Positions 5,844 through 12,531 of a DNA stretch of 27,689 nucleotides are shown here, piece after piece. The stretch comes from a virus: positions 1 to 27,689 of the IMG/VR virus record IMGVR_UViG_3300046010_007721; one strand, given 5' to 3'. A program made the translations under genes and the position numbers. Positions within the stretch are counted from its first letter, which is position 1; each line of letters starts with the position of its first letter. The notes under the pieces were generated by a model. The model was not told the origin of the DNA. It made no database searches and was given only the letters and a program-made list of their open reading frames with translations.

Positions 5844-6571
5844 TGAGTATCATAACTAACACACAAAGATTAGGTAATTTCACTAGCAGCAATATTTACA
5901 AACTGTTATCTAAAGCAAAAAACGGTAAAGACTTTGGCGCACCTGCATTGACTTATATTGAGGAGTGCAATATTGAGCGTGAAATGGGTATTTATTTAGG
6001 CAATGAAACAAGTGCAAGACCTTTAGACTGGGGTAAACACTGTGAGCAGTTCGCATTTGACCATATCAGCACCGAATACATTATCACATCAGATGTTACC
6101 ACCGCACACCCTACATTACCATTTTGGGTAGGTAGCGCAGACGGATATAAAGAAGATACGGTATTTGACCTTAAATGCCCTATGACTAGAAAATCATTTT
6201 TCGGGCTGGTAGCTGGTGACAATATCCAAAGTATAATAGACGGTTTTACCCGCAACAACTTTAAATATAAGGCACATACAGACGCAGAAAAGTACTATTG
6301 GCAGTTAGTATCCAACGCTATTATTTTGGGCAAAAAATACGCTGAATTGATAGTGTATATGCCATATCAAAGCGAACTGCTAACTATTAAAGAGGCTGCA
6401 AAAGACTTTTATAATTGGATACATTACAGCGCAGATATTGAACTGCCATATTTGCCCGATGGTGGCAAGTTCCAAAACATAAATATTATACGTTTTGAAG
6501 TTCCGCAAAGCGACATTGACCTACTAACAGAATGTGTAACCGAAGCATCAAAATACCTCATTACACCATGA
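5843..6571 (+). CDS. YqaJ / lambda-type exonuclease (PD-(D/E)XK)
   Basis: A 242-residue protein. WGKHCE (63-68) supplies the first acidic residue Glu68. GSADGY (97-102) and FDLK (108-111) give Asp100 and the D-x-K pair Asp109/Lys111, and WQLVSNA (153-159) supplies the conserved Gln. This set fits YqaJ/RecB-like nucleases that digest one strand of duplex DNA from the ends. The gene is translationally coupled to the annealing protein upstream (TAATG) and to the DnaA-like gene downstream (ATGA). Length is normal for the family. Confidence 0.85.
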   Translation: MSIITNTQRLGNFTSSNIYKLLSKAKNGKDFGAPALTYIEECNIEREMGIYLGNETSARPLDWGKHCEQFAFDHISTEYIITSDVTTAHPTLPFWVGSADGYKEDTVFDLKCPMTRKSFFGLVAGDNIQSIIDGFTRNNFKYKAHTDAEKYYWQLVSNAIILGKKYAELIVYMPYQSELLTIKEAAKDFYNWIHYSADIELPYLPDGGKFQNINIIRFEVPQSDIDLLTECVTEASKYLITP

Positions 6572-6918
6572 TAATAACAGCAAAATACATCGAGGAACAA
6601 TTTTGGTTGGAGCGAAAGTATAAAGGAGTGCTAACAGTTGAGCGAATAGAACAAGTAGTTTGCAGCCATTTTAAGGTAACGATTGAGCAGGTAAAGAGTA
6701 GTAGCAGACGGTACAATATAACCGAGTGTAGGCACTTAATTTGGTACTATTTGCGCACTACTGGCATGACATTGCAAGCTATCACAACAATGTACAATAA
6801 AAAAGACCATACAAGCGTAATCCATGCACTAAATAAGGTTGAAAGGTTACTGCATAATGATGATGAAATGAAGTACAATGTATCAGCAATTAACACACAA
6901 TTAAACTTACAGAAATGA
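6568..6918 (+). CDS. Standalone DnaA domain IV-like DNA-binding protein
   Basis: A 116-residue protein. Residues 24-92 follow the DnaA C-terminal domain: VERIEQVVCSHFKV, then the basic SSSRRYNI, the RHLIWYYLR helix and the signature KKDHTSVIHALNKV (78-91) that reads the DnaA box. The AAA+ ATPase part is absent. I chose ATG 6568, overlapping the previous stop as ATGA. Bacterial DnaA uses this domain to bind TTATNCACA boxes. A lone copy could mark a phage origin or compete with host DnaA. TTATCAA boxes in the repeat block at 15043-15445 are possible targets, which is inference. Confidence 0.85.
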   Translation: MIITAKYIEEQFWLERKYKGVLTVERIEQVVCSHFKVTIEQVKSSSRRYNITECRHLIWYYLRTTGMTLQAITTMYNKKDHTSVIHALNKVERLLHNDDEMKYNVSAINTQLNLQK

Positions 6919-7274
6919 CCACTAACAGCCAATCAGAACTTAAAGGATTAGCCAAAGATTTGCGAAGGTTACTATATCTCAATCAAGCGCAAACATTCAC
7001 AATTCAATCAATACTAGCCAACCCAATTTGTCAACCGATTTTGAAAGACATAATCAAAAAGCAAGTTAACGCAATGAATTATGTTAAGAATGAGATTAAG
7101 AGTAGGGATAAAGCAGACACATGGCAAACTATACAAAACGAACTGGATAGCGATAGAATGCACGACATTGCCCTACACATTGACTTTATCGCAGACATTG
7201 CGAACCTTGCAGAGATAACCGAGATACTACAGGAACATTATAATGAACAACTAAAAACTAATCAAAATGCCTAA
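6915..7274 (+). CDS. Hypothetical helical protein
   Basis: A 119-residue soluble, mostly helical protein (LKGLAKDLRRLLYL, LKDIIKKQVNAMNYVKNEI). No catalytic motif or membrane segment. It overlaps the DnaA-like gene by 4 nt and the next gene by 8 nt, so it belongs to the replication operon. Function unknown. Confidence 0.7.
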   Translation: MTTNSQSELKGLAKDLRRLLYLNQAQTFTIQSILANPICQPILKDIIKKQVNAMNYVKNEIKSRDKADTWQTIQNELDSDRMHDIALHIDFIADIANLAEITEILQEHYNEQLKTNQNA

Positions 7275-7806
7275 AATAGGACATATAAAAGTAAAGGCGG
7301 CACGTAACGCATATCATGTGATGGAACACGTAGGGGAAGGTAGTTACAAAAAGATTGCCACATTGTATAAGTTTGCAGATACTTTACCATATCGAAATGC
7401 TAAGTGGATGACGCATAATGGTCAATTAAAGTATCGTGATTTTCCCGACCCAAAAGAAAAAACAGCAGTACCAATTAAAAGCCGTACTATTGCGCCTGCT
7501 AAACCAAAAAGAACAAAGGTAGTACAGACGATGGAATGTACTTTGGCTGCTAAGGATAAAGCACTACAACGCATAGAAACTAAAGAAGGGATAGTAATAG
7601 CAGAGCAAAATAGACCGCCCAAAGTAAGGGTGATAGTAGATAGTAAAACATCAATGTTAGTTTACCCACATTTGGTAGATAACGCACTAAATAGGCACTA
7701 TAAACGTTATCAGCAATCACAAGAACAATCACACAACCACCAGCGCAAACCAATACCAAAAGAAAAGGTTAAACAACAGCAATCAGATTTAATATTTTAT
7801 AACTAA
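7267..7806 (+). CDS. Hypothetical basic protein
   Basis: A 179-residue protein, rich in Lys, Arg and Gln. The N-terminal 60 residues look folded (YKKIATLYKFADTLPYRNAKW). The middle is Pro/Lys-rich and the C-terminal tail (QQSQEQSHNHQRKPIPKEK) looks disordered. The charge suggests nucleic-acid binding. It lies between the recombination genes and the helicase-methyltransferase. No family recognised. Confidence 0.65.
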   Translation: MPKIGHIKVKAARNAYHVMEHVGEGSYKKIATLYKFADTLPYRNAKWMTHNGQLKYRDFPDPKEKTAVPIKSRTIAPAKPKRTKVVQTMECTLAAKDKALQRIETKEGIVIAEQNRPPKVRVIVDSKTSMLVYPHLVDNALNRHYKRYQQSQEQSHNHQRKPIPKEKVKQQQSDLIFYN

Positions 7807-7824
7807 ACACACAAATTAACACAC

Positions 7825-9999
7825 ATGGATTACAAAGAGTTTTTGAAGACAAAAGAAAAACGCCTAATAGAAACAGGTTTTGAACATTCGGGCGGTTGGA
7901 GTTGGTTATATCCATTTCAGGAGTATTGCGTTAAAATAGCACTCAAAAAAGGTAGGTTTGCACTGTTTGAGGATTGCGGACTAGGCAAGACAAGACAGCA
8001 AATAACATGGGCTAATGAGGTAGTAAAGCACACCAATAAACCAGTGTTAATACTTGCACCTTTGGCAGTAGTAGGGCAAACAATACAGGAAGGTAACGCA
8101 ATAGGAATAGATGTAACCGAATACAGTAGTAACGCAATAAATGCAACTGTTTACATTTCCAATTACGAACAACTTGATAATATTGATTGTTCTATATTTT
8201 CAGGTGTGGTACTAGATGAAAGTAGTATATTGAAAAACTATTCAGGTGCAATAAAAGAAAAGATAATAGAACTATTTGCTAACACACCATACAAGTTAGC
8301 TTGCACCGCCACACCTTCACCAAATGATGAACTAGAAATAGGCAACCATGCCGAATTTTTACAAGTGATGACTTCGCAAGATATGCGGGCTATGTTTTTT
8401 ACTACCGACAAAAACATTATAAACGGTGAAAAGTACAGGCTAAAAAAACACGCTATTAAACAGTTTTACAGATGGATTAGTACGTGGGCTATAATGATAA
8501 GTAAACCGTCTGATATTGGTTTTGATGATTTAGGCTACAACCTGCCACAGCTAATATACCATGATAAAAAAGTAATAACCGATAAGCGTGATAACGGTAG
8601 TTTATTTAACTCCGTTTCAGTATCAGCTACAGAGTTTAACGGTGAATTAAGGCTAACTAAGGTTGAGCGAATGGATGAAGTAGCAGCCATAGTAAACAAC
8701 AGTAGCGAACAGTTTATAATTTGGATTAAACACAATGAAGAGGGCGAACTACTAAAGAAATTAATACCCGATGCAATAGAGGTAAAAGGTTCTGATACCA
8801 ACGACTACAAAAAGAAACACCTACTAGGTTTTGCTAACAACGCATTTAGAGTATTAGTAACTAAAAGTAAGATTGCACAGTTTGGGCTTAACTATCAGAA
8901 TTGCCATAATCAAATATTTGCGTCACTAGATTTTAGCTTTGAAAGCCTATACCAATCAATCAGAAGGTCATACCGTTTCGGACAAAAAGAAAATGTAAAC
9001 ATTTATTTAATCACAACAGACACAATGGAAAACGTAATTAAAAGTATCGAAGAGAAAGAAGCTAAATTCATTCAGATGCAAGATGAAATGAGAGAGGCGA
9101 TAATGAGTAACGTTGTACACTCTACAGTTAAGTATGTACCAAAAGTAACCGCAACAGACAACTACAAACTCATAATGGGTGATTGTGTAGAAGAGGTACG
9201 AAAGATGCCGAGCAACTCAATAGATTATTCTTTTTTTAGTCCGCCATTTGGGGCTATGTATGTATTTTCTAATGATGAAAGGGATATGAGCAACGTAAAA
9301 AATAACAAAGAGTTTTTAACGCACTTTAGTTATTTAGTTGAGGAGTTATTCAGGGTTATTAAAAATGGTAGACTTGTAACTATTCACATGATGCAATCAA
9401 CTACTTTATTAGGGCGTGACGGCTACTATTCTATTGTTGATTTTAGGGGCGATTTGATACGCATGTTTCAGGATAAAGGATTTTATTTCCATGCCGAAAA
9501 CATGATAAGGAAAGACCCAAAGACAGCAGCTATACGCACTAAAAACAGACAGTTGATGCATGGCACAACTAAAAAAGATAGTTCAATAGTTCGCCCAGGT
9601 CTTGCTGATTACATGCTTACCTTTAGAAAGTCGGGAGAGAATGAAAAACCTATAAGAAATGAAATACCATTTGACTTATGGTGCAAAATAGCCGAACCTG
9701 TATGGATAGAGATTGAGGAAGGTGATACACTAGAGTTTAGGAGCGCAAAAGACCACAAAGATGAAAGACACTTAACACCTACGCAACTAAAGCCTATTGA
9801 ATGGCTATACCTTATGTACACAAATAAACATGATACCGTACTTAGCCCTTTTAGTGGCATAGGCAGTGAGGGTGTAAAGGCTTTAATGATGGATAGAAAA
9901 TACATAGGAGTTGAGTTAAAAAAGTCATACTATGATATTTCAGTAAAAAACCTTAACAACGTTATTACATCAAAATCACAACTTTCACTACAACTATAA
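7825..9999 (+). CDS. SF2 (SNF2-like) helicase fused to amino DNA methyltransferase
   Basis: A 724-residue two-domain protein. The N-terminal helicase has Walker A GLGKT (52-56), DESS as Walker B (131-134), TATP (161-164) and a SNF2-type motif VI (IRRSYRFGQ, 379-387). The C-terminal methyltransferase has motif IV SPPF (472-475) before motif I SPFSGIGSEG (674-683), the beta-class order, with RKYIGVELK after it. SPPF/SPPY is typical of N4-cytosine enzymes, though N6-adenine is possible. Such a protein could move along DNA and methylate it. No endonuclease domain or restriction gene is adjacent, so protection of phage DNA is the likelier job. It has a terminator just downstream. Confidence 0.85.
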   Translation: MDYKEFLKTKEKRLIETGFEHSGGWSWLYPFQEYCVKIALKKGRFALFEDCGLGKTRQQITWANEVVKHTNKPVLILAPLAVVGQTIQEGNAIGIDVTEYSSNAINATVYISNYEQLDNIDCSIFSGVVLDESSILKNYSGAIKEKIIELFANTPYKLACTATPSPNDELEIGNHAEFLQVMTSQDMRAMFFTTDKNIINGEKYRLKKHAIKQFYRWISTWAIMISKPSDIGFDDLGYNLPQLIYHDKKVITDKRDNGSLFNSVSVSATEFNGELRLTKVERMDEVAAIVNNSSEQFIIWIKHNEEGELLKKLIPDAIEVKGSDTNDYKKKHLLGFANNAFRVLVTKSKIAQFGLNYQNCHNQIFASLDFSFESLYQSIRRSYRFGQKENVNIYLITTDTMENVIKSIEEKEAKFIQMQDEMREAIMSNVVHSTVKYVPKVTATDNYKLIMGDCVEEVRKMPSNSIDYSFFSPPFGAMYVFSNDERDMSNVKNNKEFLTHFSYLVEELFRVIKNGRLVTIHMMQSTTLLGRDGYYSIVDFRGDLIRMFQDKGFYFHAENMIRKDPKTAAIRTKNRQLMHGTTKKDSSIVRPGLADYMLTFRKSGENEKPIRNEIPFDLWCKIAEPVWIEIEEGDTLEFRSAKDHKDERHLTPTQLKPIEWLYLMYTNKHDTVLSPFSGIGSEGVKALMMDRKYIGVELKKSYYDISVKNLNNVITSKSQLSLQL

Positions 10000-10007
10000 C
10001 AGAAAAT

Positions 10008-10042
10008 ACTCCACACGTTTATATACCTTAAGCGTGTGGAGT
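10008..10042 (+). terminator. Hairpin after the helicase-methyltransferase gene
   Basis: ACTCCACACG (10008-10017) pairs perfectly with CGTGTGGAGT (10033-10042) around a 15-nt loop. Only three T residues follow, so it may be a partial terminator or an RNA-stabilising hairpin. Confidence 0.6.
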
Positions 10043-10069
10043 TTACTAAACAAATAAAACTATTTTAAC

Positions 10070-10306
10070 ATGATAGACATTCGCAAAGCACTCAACCAAA
10101 GGTGCTACATAATATTTGACAGTAACGAACAGTTGCGGAATTTTGTAAAAGAACATGATTTAATGGTTGTATTAGGCGTTTGGGGACACGATATTACATT
10201 ATCTGTAAAACCAAATAATCGTTGCGAAACACACCCATACATACCAAAAGATGGAATAACAACTTACCACCACACCGAATTAACTATTACAGACGATGGA
10301 GAATAA
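10070..10306 (+). CDS. Hypothetical protein
   Basis: A 78-residue alpha/beta protein (IIFDSNEQLRNFVKEHDLMVVLG ...) with several His residues near the end (THPYIPKDGITTYHHTE). No known motif was recognised. It overlaps the next gene by 11 nt. Function unknown. Confidence 0.65.
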   Translation: MIDIRKALNQRCYIIFDSNEQLRNFVKEHDLMVVLGVWGHDITLSVKPNNRCETHPYIPKDGITTYHHTELTITDDGE

Positions 10307-10484
10307 CAGATACCGCCTTAAAGAAGATAAGATACTAGGCAAAATTAAGGTAGCCAGTAAGGGGGATGTGGTAACGGTACTATCCACATCGGAGGGCAAT
10401 GATGGTATAGTGTGCATTGTTAGTAGAGATAAAGACGATAACAGATTTTCAGTATCAACAAAACTTTTACAACCAATTTTATAA
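10296..10484 (+). CDS. Small beta-rich protein, possibly SH3-like
   Basis: A 62-residue protein. The pattern KIKVASKGDVVTVLSTSE ... GIVCIVSRDKDDNRFSV looks like a small beta barrel of the SH3/KOW type. It overlaps the upstream gene and precedes the SSB-like gene by 26 nt. Function unknown. Confidence 0.6.
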   Translation: MENNRYRLKEDKILGKIKVASKGDVVTVLSTSEGNDGIVCIVSRDKDDNRFSVSTKLLQPIL

Positions 10485-10510
10485 CCGCCAATAGGCACAA
10501 AACAAACAAT

Positions 10511-10813
10511 ATGATAGTAGTATCAATCGATGTAACCAAAATCGACAAAAGCAAATTAGTAGAAGGTAAAAACGGACAAAAATACTACTCATTAGTAGTA
10601 GATGAATTGCGCACACCTGACAAGTACGATAACACACATACAGTGTATCAAAATCAGACAAAAGATGAACGTGCAGCCAAGACACCTAAAGTTTACATCG
10701 GTAACGGTAAGGAGTTTAAATTCAATCAGCAGACCGCACCACAACAGCAGCAAAGCGCACCAGCTACAAACCCATTACATTCGCAACAGGCGGTGGATGA
10801 CCTACCGTTCTAG
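10511..10813 (+). CDS. SSB-like single-stranded DNA-binding protein
   Basis: A 100-residue protein. The N-terminal 70 residues are beta-rich (MIVVSIDVTKIDKSKL ... KYYSLVVDEL). A Gln/Ala/Pro-rich linker (about 73-92) follows, and the end is DDLPF. That layout, with a flexible linker and an acidic tip ending in Pro-Phe, is the SSB pattern through which bacterial SSB recruits repair and replication proteins. The short core is not a textbook OB fold, so a divergent phage SSB is likely. Its place between recombination genes, helicase and primase-helicase supports that role. Confidence 0.7.
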   Translation: MIVVSIDVTKIDKSKLVEGKNGQKYYSLVVDELRTPDKYDNTHTVYQNQTKDERAAKTPKVYIGNGKEFKFNQQTAPQQQQSAPATNPLHSQQAVDDLPF

Positions 10814-10853
10814 CACTACCCTATAAACCCTATCACTTTAAAAACACACAACT

Positions 10854-12359
10854 ATGTTCACACTAAGAAATTATCAATTAGAAAATGTACTTGAAGTAGC
10901 ACATGCGGTAGCCAATTACAAGCGTATAATTAACTGTATCGCTACAGGTGGGGGTAAAACAAAGATAGCCATATCCATAACTAACCGAGCGTTAAGCAAG
11001 GGTAAAACAGTGCTATTTATAACTGAAAGTGATAAGATATACAAGCAGTTAGATGCAGAGATAACAGATACAACCAACATCAACAGCACTGCAAAACTTA
11101 GCTACTTAGCACCAAATCGGTTATACCTAGCAATGGCACAAACATTAGCACGTAGGGCAGAACTGATTAAACAGTTTGCTACTATGGGTAACAGCCTACT
11201 AATAATCAACGATGAAGCGCACGTAGGCACAGCTACAAAACTACTACTACAGCTACCACATGCACTACTGATAGGGCTTACAGCTACCCCAGCAATGAAG
11301 TGGGCTAAGCACCTACCAACATTATACAACAGCATTGTAGTAGGTAAGCAACCTGAATGGTTAGTGGCTAACAATTACCTAGTTAAATACCAACATGCAC
11401 AGGTAACAGCAGCAAACCTAAACAGTTTACAAATAAAAGCAGGGGAATTTACAGAGGAAAGCCAAGAACGTATATTTGATACTGTAAATTCACACCAATT
11501 TGTACTACAGCACCTAAAACAATACAGGTACACTAAATGTATGATATTTTGCGCAAGTATTAAATCGGCAGAATCATTACATACGTTTCTTACAGAACAA
11601 GGACACAAGATTTGCACACAACATAGCAAATACGAAATACGTAGTGAATCGGTACAGGCATACGAATTAGCACAATTTACCAACTTGCATAGTGGTGTAA
11701 ATATCTGTATAAGTATTGCGTCAATGAATAAGGGTTTTGATTTTCCCCCAGTTGACCTTATACTTTTATACCGAGCAACTACAAGCCTACCATTATACTT
11801 GCAAATGTGTGGCAGGGCAAGCCGTACAAGCCCCGAAACAGGTAAAGCAATGTGGACTGTACTTGATTACGGTGGTAATGGTAAGCGACATGGCAGGTGG
11901 GATTACCCATGTATAAATGGTGAGCCAGTAGACTGGAATGTAGTTTGGAATACTATACCAAAAAAACGTGAAGGGGTAGCACCTATAAAAGAATGTCCTA
12001 AATGTAAATACCTACTACCAATATTAGCACAAGAGTGTACAAATTGTGGTCATGTGTTTGTGAAAACTAAGCAGCCCCACGAGATTGAGCAGGTACATAT
12101 TGTTATGTTGGAGCAAAACGCACAACTAAGGGAAATGAAAGGTAAACGAATATCACAACTTACACCAATAGAACTTGCTAATTATGCCAAAATTAAAGGT
12201 AAGAAACCGTATGCAGCAAGAGTAGCAAAAGCCTTAACACTTACTACCCCTACATATATCTATGAGTACGCTAAAGCTATGGGATATAAAAATGGTTGGG
12301 CAGATTTTAATGCACCAAGCTACGGTGAAAGAATTGATTTTTTCGACAAAATAGTTTAA
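10854..12359 (+). CDS. SF2 DEAH-box helicase with zinc ribbon
   Basis: A 501-residue protein. Motif I TGGGKT (31-36), motif II DEAH (120-123), motif III TATP (143-146) and motif VI QMCGRASR (317-324) define an SF2 helicase resembling type III restriction/UvrB-like ResIII proteins and phage T4 UvsW. A four-Cys zinc ribbon follows (Cys381, 384, 395, 398). The last 100 residues are helical and basic. Expected work: ATP-driven unwinding or branch migration during phage replication and recombination. No nuclease domain was seen. The promoter of the next transcript overlaps its 3' end. Confidence 0.85.
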   Translation: MFTLRNYQLENVLEVAHAVANYKRIINCIATGGGKTKIAISITNRALSKGKTVLFITESDKIYKQLDAEITDTTNINSTAKLSYLAPNRLYLAMAQTLARRAELIKQFATMGNSLLIINDEAHVGTATKLLLQLPHALLIGLTATPAMKWAKHLPTLYNSIVVGKQPEWLVANNYLVKYQHAQVTAANLNSLQIKAGEFTEESQERIFDTVNSHQFVLQHLKQYRYTKCMIFCASIKSAESLHTFLTEQGHKICTQHSKYEIRSESVQAYELAQFTNLHSGVNICISIASMNKGFDFPPVDLILLYRATTSLPLYLQMCGRASRTSPETGKAMWTVLDYGGNGKRHGRWDYPCINGEPVDWNVVWNTIPKKREGVAPIKECPKCKYLLPILAQECTNCGHVFVKTKQPHEIEQVHIVMLEQNAQLREMKGKRISQLTPIELANYAKIKGKKPYAARVAKALTLTTPTYIYEYAKAMGYKNGWADFNAPSYGERIDFFDKIV

Positions 12360-12364
12360 CTTTG
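12334..12364 (+). promoter_or_regulatory. Promoter at the 3' end of the helicase gene
   Basis: TTG (12334-12336), 20 nt, TAACTTTG (12357-12364, perfect TAnnTTTG). It overlaps the helicase stop codon. A transcript would begin a few bases later, directly at the first hairpin of the non-coding stretch. Confidence 0.65.
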
Positions 12365-12366
12365 CA

Positions 12367-12459
12367 GACCACTAGCGGCAACTAGTGACAAAGATATTAT
12401 AACTAACCTTTAGTGGGGGATGCTTTGCCGAGCTGAACTCATTAAAGGTTAATTTTTTT
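12367..12459 (+). ncRNA. Candidate small RNA or structured leader of the primase gene
   Basis: Right after the promoter comes a 6-bp hairpin, CACTAG (12370-12375) with CTAGTG (12382-12387), loop CGGCAA. An A/T-rich linker leads to a 12-bp stem (12404-12415 with 12440-12451, one G-U) whose 24-nt loop contains GCT...AGC pairing, and then seven T residues. No coding frame with a plausible start covers it. The result would be a ~90-nt RNA with a 5' hairpin and 3' terminator. It could equally be an attenuator controlling the primase-helicase gene at 12532. No known RNA family recognised. Confidence 0.5.
12404..12459 (+). terminator. Intrinsic terminator/attenuator before primase-helicase
   Basis: A 12-bp stem with one G-U (12404-12415/12440-12451), a 24-nt loop, then T12453-T12459. 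It comes 73 nt before the primase-helicase start, so some read-through or another promoter must serve that gene. The bases 12460-12531 show only a weak GGTTA/TAACC pairing. Confidence 0.7.
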
Positions 12460-12531
12460 GTAACATACTCGCACCATACCCACTACAAGGGAGAGGTTAT
12501 TATTTCCTAACCAAATTAATATTTTTACAAA

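Noticed and set aside
10602-10826. Alternative plus-strand frame inside the SSB-like gene
   Set aside because: The SSB-like frame ends in a meaningful DDLPF tip; the alternative has no family features.
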